Source: Streptomyces sp. MA5143a (GTDB lineage: Bacteria > Actinomycetota > Actinomycetes > Streptomycetales > Streptomycetaceae). From it: DNA of 48,113 bases. This document shows, piece after piece, positions 1-6,961 of the stretch (position 1 is the stretch's first letter; each line of letters starts with the position of its first letter). The stretch covers positions 1 through 48,113 of the forward strand of contig NZ_OLMK01000111.1 of NCBI RefSeq assembly GCF_900290235.1. The letters run 5' to 3'. Both the position numbers and the translations under genes were made by a program. The notes below the pieces were generated by a model, which saw nothing but the letters and a program-made list of their open reading frames with translations, did no database searches and was not told where the DNA came from.

Positions 1-280
1 GGGGTCGTACACGGAACTCCACTCGTCCAACCCGGCGGTCCTCGCCTATCTCCGCGAGTACAAGGACGATCTGGTGCTGTGCGTCAACAACTTCTCCCGG
101 TTCGCACAGCCCACCGAACTCGACCTGAGCGCCTACGACGGACGCCACCCCGTCGAACTCATCGGCCAGGTCCGTTTCCCCGCCATCGGTGAACTCCCCT
201 ACCTCCTCACCCTCGCGGGCCACGGCTTCTACTGGTTCCGGCTCTCCCGAGTCCTCTCCCGTGCTGCCCTAGGGCGTTGA
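1..280 (+). CDS. treS: Trehalose synthase (maltose alpha-D-glucosyltransferase), C-terminal end only
   Basis: Partial: the frame is open from the window edge (reading from base 2) to the stop at 278-280, giving about 92 residues. The stretch YTELHSSNPAVLAYLREY followed by CVNNFSRFAQPTELDL is typical of the C-terminal beta-sandwich of TreS, which interconverts trehalose and maltose in the cytoplasm. The GH13 catalytic barrel lies outside the window. The identification rests mainly on context: pep2 and glgB follow immediately on the same strand, the usual order in the actinobacterial GlgE pathway. The gap to pep2 is 27 bases, so co-transcription is likely. Confidence 0.88.
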   Translation, partial: GSYTELHSSNPAVLAYLREYKDDLVLCVNNFSRFAQPTELDLSAYDGRHPVELIGQVRFPAIGELPYLLTLAGHGFYWFRLSRVLSRAALGR

Positions 281-307
281 AGCGCGGGCCGGTGAAAGGA
301 CGTCACC

Positions 308-1690
308 ATGCCGAAGACCGCATTGCTCCGGCCGAGCAGCGACAGGGCCGCCGACCTGATGACCTCGCTCGCGGGACTGCTGCGCGACTGGCTGCCCCGG
401 CAGCGCTGGTTCGCCGGCAAGGACCGGCCGGTCACGGACCTCGCGCTGCTGTCCATGACGGAGCTGTATCCGGGATGTCTACATCTTCTGGTGCACACCG
501 GTCATGCCGGTCACAGCTGTCACGGCGGGGTGCCGGCCCCCGGCGGCACCCCCCCGGCCGGCGGCGACTGCTACCAGCTGCTGCTCGGCGTACGGGACCA
601 TCCGGCGCCGCGCCTGGGCCGGGCCCTCATCGGGCAGGTGCAGGAGGGTCCGCTCGCGGGCCACACGGTCTACGACGCGCTGTACGACCCCCGGTCGGCG
701 CACCTGCTGCTGGAGCGGCTGCGGAACCCGGGGGCGGCGGGCCCGCTGCGCTTCGAGGCCGATCCGTCGGCGCGCGTACCGGCCGGGCTGGCGCCGCGGC
801 TGCTGGACGCCGAGCAGTCCAACTCGTCGCTGGTGTACGGCGACGCGTTCATCCTGAAGGTGTTCCGGCGCATCCAGCCCGGCGTCAACCCCGATCTTGA
901 GGTGCCCGGCGCACTGGCGGGCCAGGGCTGCGGCCGGGTACCGGCGCCGGTGGCGTGGTTGCGGACGACCCGTCCGTTCGCGGCGACCCTCGGTGTGCTC
1001 CAGCCGTTCCTGCCGGACGCCTCCGACGGCTGGACGCTGGCGCTGGGCGCGCTCGCCGCCGGCGACGACTTCACGGCGCAGGCCCGTGAGCTGGGGCGGG
1101 CCACGGCGGAGGTGCACCTCGCGCTCGCGTCGGCCTTCCCCGCCGGGGAGCACGACGAGAACACGCGGACGGCGGCCGCGATGACCGAGCGGCTCGACGC
1201 GGCGGCGCGCAGTGTGCCGGCGCTGCGGCCGTACGTGCCCGGCCTGCGGACCGCGTTCCGTGCGCTGCTCACCTGCGACGCCGGGCCGCCCGCGCAGCGC
1301 ATCCACGGCGATCTGCACCTGGGGCAGGTGCTGCGGGCCGGCCGGGAGTGGTTCGTCATCGACTTCGAGGGCGAGCCATCCCGTCCGCTCGCCGAGCGGT
1401 GCGGCGCCCAGTCCCCGGTGCGGGACATCGCGGGGATGCTGCGCTCCTTCGACTACGCCGCCCGGCAGCGACGCCCCTGGCGCCCCGAGTGGGCGCGCCT
1501 GTGCCGTGAGGCGTACTGCGCGGGATATGCCGCCCGCGCCGGCTGGGACCCGCGCAAGAAGCACGGTCTGCTGCGCGCGTATGAGACCGACCGGGCCGTG
1601 TACGAGGTTCTGTACGAGGCACGGCACCGACCCGACTGGCTCCCCGTACCGATGGCGGCGATCGAGCGTCTCGCCGTAAGAGGAGGCTGA
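308..1690 (+). CDS. pep2: Maltokinase
   Basis: 460 residues, the usual length for actinobacterial maltokinase, which makes maltose-1-phosphate from maltose and ATP; GlgE uses this as its glucosyl donor. The sequence has the early WLPRQRWFAGKDRPV segment of Pep2 proteins and the aminoglycoside-phosphotransferase-like catalytic loop HGDLHLGQVL near residue 336, followed by the metal-binding VIDFEGEP. The N-terminal cap has an insertion rich in Gly/Pro near residues 72-85 (HSCHGGVPAPGGTPPAGG), probably a loop. The ATG at 308 is preceded by AAAGGA with about 7 bases of spacing. It lies between treS and glgB; glgB starts 4 bases after its stop, so the two are probably translationally linked. Confidence 0.93.
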   Translation: MPKTALLRPSSDRAADLMTSLAGLLRDWLPRQRWFAGKDRPVTDLALLSMTELYPGCLHLLVHTGHAGHSCHGGVPAPGGTPPAGGDCYQLLLGVRDHPAPRLGRALIGQVQEGPLAGHTVYDALYDPRSAHLLLERLRNPGAAGPLRFEADPSARVPAGLAPRLLDAEQSNSSLVYGDAFILKVFRRIQPGVNPDLEVPGALAGQGCGRVPAPVAWLRTTRPFAATLGVLQPFLPDASDGWTLALGALAAGDDFTAQARELGRATAEVHLALASAFPAGEHDENTRTAAAMTERLDAAARSVPALRPYVPGLRTAFRALLTCDAGPPAQRIHGDLHLGQVLRAGREWFVIDFEGEPSRPLAERCGAQSPVRDIAGMLRSFDYAARQRRPWRPEWARLCREAYCAGYAARAGWDPRKKHGLLRAYETDRAVYEVLYEARHRPDWLPVPMAAIERLAVRGG

Positions 1691-1694
1691 AGCA

Positions 1695-3932
1695 GTGGCC
1701 CTGCGCGACACCACTCCCCCCGAGTCGGCCGGCCCGCCGCCGCACCCGCCGGGCACCTTCGCGGGTGCCCCTCCCCTGTCCGCCGAGGACCGGGGGCGGC
1801 TGCTGGCGGGCGCCCACCACGACCCGCACTCCCTCCTGGGCGCGCACCCGGTGCCCGGCGGGATCGCCGTCCGGGCGCTGCGGCCGTACGCCCACGCGGT
1901 GCGGGTCGTCATCGACGGGGTGCGCACGTACCTCTCGTCGGAGGGCGACGGCCTCTTCGCGGGGGTGGTGCCGCTCGACGCGATCCCCGACTACACGCTG
2001 CTGGTGTCGTACGAGGACGCCGACCTGGAGATCCACGACCCGTACCGGTTCCTTCCGGCGCTCGGCGACCTGGATCTGCATCTGATCCGGGAGGGCCGTC
2101 ACGAGCAGTTGTGGAAGGCGCTGGGTGCCGAGCCGATGGTCCACCAGGGTGTGGCCGGCACCCGTTTCACGGTGTGGGCGCCCAACGCGCAAGGGGTGCG
2201 GGTCGCCGGTGACTTCGGCTGCTGGGACGGTACGGCGTTCCCGATGCGGTCACTGGGGTCGTCCGGGGTGTGGGAGCTGTTCCTGCCGGGCGTCGGTGAG
2301 GGCGCCCGGTACAAGTTCGAGATCACCTCACGGCACGGGCACCGTCTCCTCAAGGCCGACCCGATGGCACGGCAGGCTGAGGTGCCGCCCGCGACGGCGT
2401 CCGTGGTGACGGTCTCGCACCACGAGTGGGGCGACGCGGAGTGGATGGCGCGACGCGGGGACACCCCGGTGCACGAGGCGCCGTTCTCCGTGTACGAGGT
2501 CCATCTGCCGTCCTGGAAACCGGGGTTGACGTACCGTGAGCTGGCCGAGGAGCTTCCGGCGTATGTGCGGGACCTGGGTTTCACGCATGTGGAGTTCATG
2601 CCGGTCTCCCAGCACCCGTTCAGCGGGTCCTGGGGCTACCAGGTCACCGGGTTCTACGCGCCCACGGCACGGCTCGGCGGCCCGGACGACCTGAAGCACC
2701 TGATCGACTCCCTGCACCGGGCGGGGATCGGCGTGATCATGGACTGGGTGCCGGCGCACTTCCCCAAGGACGACTGGGCGCTGGCCCGCTTCGACGGGGA
2801 GCCGCTGTACGAGCCCGGGGACTGGCGGCGGGCCGAGCACCCGGACTGGGGGACGTACGAGTTCGACTTCGGGCGCACCGAGGTCCGCAACTTCCTCGTC
2901 GCGAACGCCGTGTACTGGTGCGAGGAGTTCCACGTCGACGGGCTGCGGGTGGACGCGGTCGCGTCGATGCTCTACCTCGACTACTCGCGTGACTCCGGCC
3001 AGTGGTCGCCGAACGTGTTCGGCGGGCGTGAGGACCTGGACGCTGTGGCCTTCCTCCAGGAGATGAACGCGACCGTGTACCGGCGGGCGCCGGGCGTGGT
3101 GACCATCGCGGAGGAGTCCACGGCGTGGGACGGCGTGACCCGGCCGACCGACGGCGGCGGGCTGGGCTTCGGGCTGAAGTGGAACATGGGCTGGATGCAC
3201 GACTCCCTCGGCTACATGGCGAAGGAGCCGGTGCACCGCAAGTACCACCACGACGAGATGACGTTCTCGATGGTGTATGCGTACAGCGAGAACTACGTGC
3301 TGCCGATCTCGCACGACGAGGTGGTGCACGGCAAGCAGGCGCTGGTGTCGAAGATGCCGGGCGACTGGTGGCAGCGGCGGGCGAACCACCGCGCCTATCT
3401 CGGCTTCATGTGGGCGCACCCCGGCAAGCAGCTCCTCTTCATGGGGCAGGAGTTCGCCCAGGGCGGCGAATGGTCCGAGCCGCACGGCCCGGACTGGTGG
3501 CTCCTCGACCCCGGGTACGGCGCGGAGCCCGATCACCGGGGTGTGAAGGACCTGGTCCGTGATCTGAACACGCTCTACCGGGGCACCCCGGCACTCTGGC
3601 AGCGCGACAGTGATCCGGCGGGCTTCCAGTGGGTGAAGGGCGACGCCGCCGAGGACAACGTCTTCGCGTTCCTGCGGCTCGCCGCGGACGGCACCCCGCT
3701 GCTGTCGGTCTCCAACCTCAGCCCCGTGGTCCGCCACGACTACCGCCTGGGGGCGCCCGGCGACGTCTCCGCCTGGCGGGAGGTCCTCAACACCGACGCC
3801 GCTGTCTACGGAGGCGGTGACGTCGTCAACCCCGACCCGGTGAAGGCGGAGCCCACCCCCTACGACGGCCGCCCCGCCACGCTCCCGCTGACCCTGCCGC
3901 CGCTGGCGACGATCTGGCTCAAGCCCGTGTAG
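1695..3932 (+). CDS. glgB: 1,4-alpha-glucan branching enzyme (GH13)
   Basis: 745 residues, full length for an actinobacterial GlgB. An N-terminal CBM48-like region (WAPNAQGVRVAGDFGCWDG near residue 164) precedes the GH13 barrel. Catalytic residues can be read directly: nucleophile Asp420 in DGLRVDAVASML, acid/base Glu473 in IAEESTAW, and Asp541 in ISHDEVVHGK. It introduces alpha-1,6 branches into the glucan extended by GlgE. The start is GTG at 1695 with GAGGAGG about 8 bases upstream; no earlier start fits as well. It is the last gene of the treS-pep2-glgB run; a MarR gene with its own promoter follows 56 bases later. Confidence 0.96.
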   Translation: MALRDTTPPESAGPPPHPPGTFAGAPPLSAEDRGRLLAGAHHDPHSLLGAHPVPGGIAVRALRPYAHAVRVVIDGVRTYLSSEGDGLFAGVVPLDAIPDYTLLVSYEDADLEIHDPYRFLPALGDLDLHLIREGRHEQLWKALGAEPMVHQGVAGTRFTVWAPNAQGVRVAGDFGCWDGTAFPMRSLGSSGVWELFLPGVGEGARYKFEITSRHGHRLLKADPMARQAEVPPATASVVTVSHHEWGDAEWMARRGDTPVHEAPFSVYEVHLPSWKPGLTYRELAEELPAYVRDLGFTHVEFMPVSQHPFSGSWGYQVTGFYAPTARLGGPDDLKHLIDSLHRAGIGVIMDWVPAHFPKDDWALARFDGEPLYEPGDWRRAEHPDWGTYEFDFGRTEVRNFLVANAVYWCEEFHVDGLRVDAVASMLYLDYSRDSGQWSPNVFGGREDLDAVAFLQEMNATVYRRAPGVVTIAEESTAWDGVTRPTDGGGLGFGLKWNMGWMHDSLGYMAKEPVHRKYHHDEMTFSMVYAYSENYVLPISHDEVVHGKQALVSKMPGDWWQRRANHRAYLGFMWAHPGKQLLFMGQEFAQGGEWSEPHGPDWWLLDPGYGAEPDHRGVKDLVRDLNTLYRGTPALWQRDSDPAGFQWVKGDAAEDNVFAFLRLAADGTPLLSVSNLSPVVRHDYRLGAPGDVSAWREVLNTDAAVYGGGDVVNPDPVKAEPTPYDGRPATLPLTLPPLATIWLKPV

Positions 3933-3976
3933 ATCCCGGCGTGAACTGCCCGGACGGCCTCCCCCGCACCCTCTGT

Positions 3977-3988
3977 TACCGTGCACAT
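3977..3988 (+). promoter_or_regulatory. Leaderless-type -10 box for the MarR gene
   Basis: TACCGT at 3977-3982 lies exactly 6 bases before the ATG at 3989 and no Shine-Dalgarno sequence is present. This is the usual layout of a leaderless transcript in Streptomyces, with the RNA starting at the A of the ATG. The same spacing is seen at the GH29 gene (TAGCGT at 5660). No convincing -35 was seen. Confidence 0.5.
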
Positions 3989-4387
3989 ATGGCAGCCAAC
4001 ACGGCCGATGCCCGGCTCGAGGAACGGTGGCGGGACATCCTCGCGGTGCACGCCCGCACGATGTGCGAGATCGACCGCGCGCTGCATCCCCACGGCCTCG
4101 GGGCCAGCGACTTCGAGGTGCTGGACGTCCTCGCGTCCGGGCTCGCGGCCTCGGACGCGGACGACCACTGCCGGGTGCAGAACATCGCGGGGAAGGTCCA
4201 CCTCAGTCAGAGCGCCCTGTCCCGGCTGATCGCACGGCTGGAGAAGGACGGCCTGGTCACGCGCTCGGTCTGCGCCGAGGACCGGCGCGGGGTGCGGGTC
4301 GCGCTGACCGACAAGGGCCGCTCGCTGCACTCCGAGGTGCTGCCCCTGCAGCGCGACGCCCTGGCCAGGACGCTGCGCGGCGACTGA
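3989..4387 (+). CDS. MarR-family transcriptional regulator
   Basis: 132 residues from the ATG at 3989. The pattern is a MarR winged helix: an N-terminal dimerisation helix (RWRDILAVHARTMCEIDRAL), then helix-turn-helix AGKVHLSQSALSRLIARLEK and wing KDGLVTRSVCAEDRRGVRVAL, closing with LTDKGRSLHSEVLPLQ. It probably represses its own or a neighbouring promoter in response to a small molecule; the ligand cannot be inferred. A longer start at 3941 (16 extra residues) is possible but would run through the apparent -10 box. The downstream gene is convergent, so it stands alone. Confidence 0.88.
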   Translation: MAANTADARLEERWRDILAVHARTMCEIDRALHPHGLGASDFEVLDVLASGLAASDADDHCRVQNIAGKVHLSQSALSRLIARLEKDGLVTRSVCAEDRRGVRVALTDKGRSLHSEVLPLQRDALARTLRGD

Positions 4388-4471
4388 CACCCGCCGCAGC
4401 GGGCGCCCGCTCCCCGGGAAGGGGCTGCGAGGTCCGTGCGCGCCTCGGGCCCTCTCCCCGGACGGTGGCGG

Positions 4472-4891
4472 TCAGAAGTCGTGCCCGCCCAGGAGGGTGC
4501 CCACGTCGTGGGCGTCGAGGGTCAGGCCGTACGGCGAGCCGGCGTCGATGGTCAGGGACAGATCGCTGTCGGGCCACTGGGAGGCGAGGGCCCCGAGCGG
4601 TACCAGACGGTAGCGGGAGACGAACGGCAGCAGCTCGGCCATCGCCGGCTCCGAGGTGAACACCGGGACGACCTGTTCGCCCCCGGGCTGCTCCAGGACG
4701 GGCAGCGCCACGGCCGTGGGGTCGCTCAGGGCCGCGTCGTCGGCGTCGTCCGGCACGGGGACCAGGACGTCGCTTCCGGCCAGGGTGTCCAGCGCGGCCG
4801 TGTCGCCGTTGTCGAGGGCGAGGGCGGTCAGCGCCTGCTGGGCCGGTGTGGCGTCCTGGGGCGCGGGATGGTTGTTGGCGGGTATGTCCAT
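4472..4891 (-). CDS. SseB-like protein
   Basis: 139 residues from the ATG at 4891. The segment LDNGDTAALDTLAGSDVLVPV, then VLEQPGGEQVVPVFTSEPAMAELLP and the ending ...PYGLTLDAHDVGTLLGG resembles the SseB protein N-terminal domain common in actinobacteria (a small alpha/beta fold of unknown biochemical role). It is hydrophilic and acidic, with no signal peptide or membrane segment, so probably cytoplasmic. The reading frame is open for a further 76 codons upstream, but those codons are Arg/Gly/Pro-rich and look non-coding, so the ATG at 4891 is preferred. It is convergent with the MarR gene; the 84-base gap contains the 14-base palindrome AGCGGGCGCCCGCT (4398-4411). Confidence 0.72.
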   Translation of the reverse strand: MDIPANNHPAPQDATPAQQALTALALDNGDTAALDTLAGSDVLVPVPDDADDAALSDPTAVALPVLEQPGGEQVVPVFTSEPAMAELLPFVSRYRLVPLGALASQWPDSDLSLTIDAGSPYGLTLDAHDVGTLLGGHDF

Positions 4892-5195
4892 GGGAAGATC
4901 CCTGATAGTGGGGACGGGCCGCCCGGACAAGATCCGTACCGGGCGCGACGCCCCTCGCGTACCCGATCCACCGACGCCCATTCCTGTGCTCCGCCGCTGC
5001 CCCCTGCGGCGGACGGGGGCCGGGCTCGTGCGTCGTGGTGTCCGTGCCCCCTCGCCGCGCTCAAGGCGTCCTGCGGCCTCCGACGGAGCTGCCCGCGGGC
5101 GGGCGGCTCCACCCGGCACTTGATCCCCTGCCGGCGCACGGTTCGAAAATGCGGTGGCAGCGGGGCCCGCCCCCGTGACAGGCTCCCATCACCGA
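4892..5195. other. Gap between SseB-like gene and tRNA
   Basis: No supported gene in these 304 bases. Open frames exist on both strands but have Arg/Pro/Gly-rich composition without family resemblance. TTGATC at 5120-5125 and the locally A-rich GAAAAT at 5145-5150 could be a promoter for the tRNA, but the 19-base spacing is poor and I do not claim it. Confidence 0.5.
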
Positions 5196-5270
5196 AGGGG
5201 CGTAGCTCAGCCCGGCCAGAGCAGCGGATTCCAAACCCGCACGCCGCAGGTTCAAATCCTGCCGCCCCTG
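5196..5270 (+). tRNA. tRNA-Trp (anticodon CCA)
   Basis: A 75-base cloverleaf can be drawn by hand. The acceptor stem AGGGGCG (5196-5202) pairs with CGCCCCT (5263-5269), with discriminator G at 5270 as bacterial tryptophanyl-tRNA synthetase requires. D stem GCTC/GAGC encloses a loop with the GG pair. The anticodon loop TTCCAAA places CCA at 5231-5233. T arm GCAGG-TTCAAAT-CCTGC is canonical. The 3' CCA is not encoded. One oddity is the last anticodon-stem pair, A5228 opposite C5236, a mismatch at positions 31-39. A perfect terminator hairpin follows 6 bases later. Confidence 0.88.
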
Positions 5271-5276
5271 CACAGC

Positions 5277-5310
5277 GGAGCGGCCAGATCCATGAGGACC
5301 TGGCCGCTCC
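5277..5310 (+). terminator. Hairpin terminator after the tRNA
   Basis: GGAGCGGCCAG (5277-5287) pairs perfectly with CTGGCCGCTCC (5300-5310), an 11-base-pair stem with a 12-base loop, 6 bases past the tRNA 3' end. There is no T tract, as is common for terminators in high-GC actinobacteria. Confidence 0.75.
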
Positions 5311-5369
5311 CTCATGACCCGGGACCCCGCGGTCACGGTGTGCCGTTCCTCCGCCGCACCGGGCGCCGT

Positions 5370-5574
5370 GTGGACCGGCGAGGGTCCTGGTCGCCTCCGA
5401 CAGCAGCCCGGTGCCGTTGAGCGCGTCGGACACCGTGGCCGTGGACACCCCGGCCCGTGCCGCGGGCGCGCGCTTCGGCGGCCCTGCGGGAGTGGTCACG
5501 CCCGTCGCGCTGACGAGGAGGATCTCCGGTGGGTTGTCCCGCTCGTTCTCTGAGGGGCCGCGTGGGCTCGACAT
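5370..5574 (-). pseudogene. Remnant of a LacI-family regulator (helix-turn-helix only)
   Basis: On the minus strand, from an ATG at 5574, the frame reads into AARAGVSTATVSDALNGTG followed by LLSEATRT, a clear match to the LacI-family DNA-binding helix (usual form: VAARAGVSTATVSRALNGTG...). Four or five residues normally found just before AARAGVS are missing, the conserved Arg of the recognition helix is Asp here, and after SEATRT the sequence degenerates with no hinge helix or sugar-binding domain. It is divergent from the GH29 gene at 5672, the usual place for a LacI regulator of a glycosidase, so it is probably the decayed former regulator of that gene. Seen: the HTH and its truncation. Inferred: the former role. 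Confidence 0.6.
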
Positions 5575-5659
5575 GGCGAGTATGCGGTCGTCAACGCCGG
5601 TGGTGAGAATGGACCAGCGGTGGTGACCGGCGCCCACGCGCCCGCCGGGGCGCTCCGCC

Positions 5660-5671
5660 TAGCGTGGGCGC
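5660..5671 (+). promoter_or_regulatory. Leaderless-type -10 box for the GH29 gene
   Basis: TAGCGT at 5660-5665 is followed by 6 bases and then the ATG at 5672; there is no Shine-Dalgarno sequence. Transcription is therefore expected to begin at or very near the start codon. Confidence 0.5.
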
Positions 5672-6961
5672 ATGACCATGCACCCCTGGTTTCCCGACGC
5701 CAAGCTGGGCATCTTCGTCCACTACGGCATCTACGCCGTGGACGGAGTGCCCGAGTCCTGGTCCTTCTACTGGGGCGAGGTGACGCACGAGCAGTACATG
5801 AAACAGCTCGACGGCTTCACCGCCTCCCGCTACGACCCGCGGGCCTGGGCCGACCTGTTCGCCCGCGCCGGCGCGCGGTACGCGGTGCTCACCGCCCGGC
5901 ACCACGACGGTGTCGCCCTGTGGGACACCGCGCAGGGCGACCTGAGCGTGGTCCGGCGCAGCCCGGCGGGCCGGGACCTGGTCGCCGGGTACGTCGACGC
6001 GCTGCGCGAGCGCGGCCTGAAGGTCGGCCTCTACTACTCGCACTCCGACTGGAACCACCCGGACTACGCGAGCGTCCGCCACCCCGACATCGAACGGTGG
6101 CCGCAGAGCCACCCCGGTGGCAACGACGCCAACCCGTACTCCCATGCCGCGCCCGGCGAGGAGGACCCCGCCGCCTGGGACCGCTTCCTCGCCTACCGCG
6201 ACGCCCAGGTGGGTGAGCTGGTGGAGCGCTTCCGCCCCGACCTGCTCTGGTTCGACGGCGAGTGGGAACGCACCGAACAACAGTGGCGGATCGCGGAGTT
6301 GGCCCGATTGATCCTCGCGGAGAACCCGGACACCGTCCTCAACGCCCGCATGCTGAGCCACGGCGACTACGCCACCCCGGAGCAGGGCGTGCCGCTCGAA
6401 GCACCCGACGGACCGTGGGAGTTGTGCCTCACCGTCAACGACTCATGGGGCTTCCAGCACCACGACGACCACCACAAGTCGGTGCGCCAACTGGTGCGCT
6501 ACTTCACCGAGACGATCGGCATGGGCGGCAATCTGCTGCTGGGGGTCGGGCCCCGCGAGGACGGGACGATCACCGACGAGCAGATCGAGCGGCTGGAAGG
6601 GCTCGGCACGTGGATCGGCCGCCACCGCGACGCCGTGTACGGCACGGTCGCAGGGCTGCCCGCCGGGCATCACTACGGCCCCAGCACGCTCTCCGCCGAC
6701 CTGCGCACCCTGTACCTGATGTGCTTCGACGTGCCGCGCGAGTCCGTGGCGGTCCGGGGACTGCGCAACCCGGTCACCCGGGTCACCGTCCTCGGCACGG
6801 GCACCGAGCTGGACCACCGGGTGGTCGGCGGCCTCGACGCGGTGCCCGGCGTGACCTGGATCGACGCCCCCGGCGAGGCCGACCTCGACCCGTACGCGAC
6901 GGTGCTCGCCGTAGAACTCGACGGGGAGCTGGACCTCTACCGGGGCGCGGGGCGCGACTGA
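5672..6961 (+). CDS. Alpha-L-fucosidase-like glycoside hydrolase (GH29)
   Basis: 429 residues with the GH29 pattern: KLGIFVHYGIYAVDGVPESW near the N terminus, ARHHDGVALWD around residue 73, GLYYSHSDWNHPDY, and LLWFDGEWE, where Asp195 is the expected nucleophile. ETIGMGGNLLLGVGP is also typical. No signal peptide or C-terminal binding module is seen, so the enzyme is probably cytoplasmic and acts on imported oligosaccharides with alpha-linked L-fucose or a similar deoxy sugar. Some GH29-like proteins have other specificities, so the substrate is uncertain. A second ATG two codons in (5678) is possible. The neighbouring divergent LacI remnant suggests its regulation has been lost. Confidence 0.85.
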   Translation: MTMHPWFPDAKLGIFVHYGIYAVDGVPESWSFYWGEVTHEQYMKQLDGFTASRYDPRAWADLFARAGARYAVLTARHHDGVALWDTAQGDLSVVRRSPAGRDLVAGYVDALRERGLKVGLYYSHSDWNHPDYASVRHPDIERWPQSHPGGNDANPYSHAAPGEEDPAAWDRFLAYRDAQVGELVERFRPDLLWFDGEWERTEQQWRIAELARLILAENPDTVLNARMLSHGDYATPEQGVPLEAPDGPWELCLTVNDSWGFQHHDDHHKSVRQLVRYFTETIGMGGNLLLGVGPREDGTITDEQIERLEGLGTWIGRHRDAVYGTVAGLPAGHHYGPSTLSADLRTLYLMCFDVPRESVAVRGLRNPVTRVTVLGTGTELDHRVVGGLDAVPGVTWIDAPGEADLDPYATVLAVELDGELDLYRGAGRD

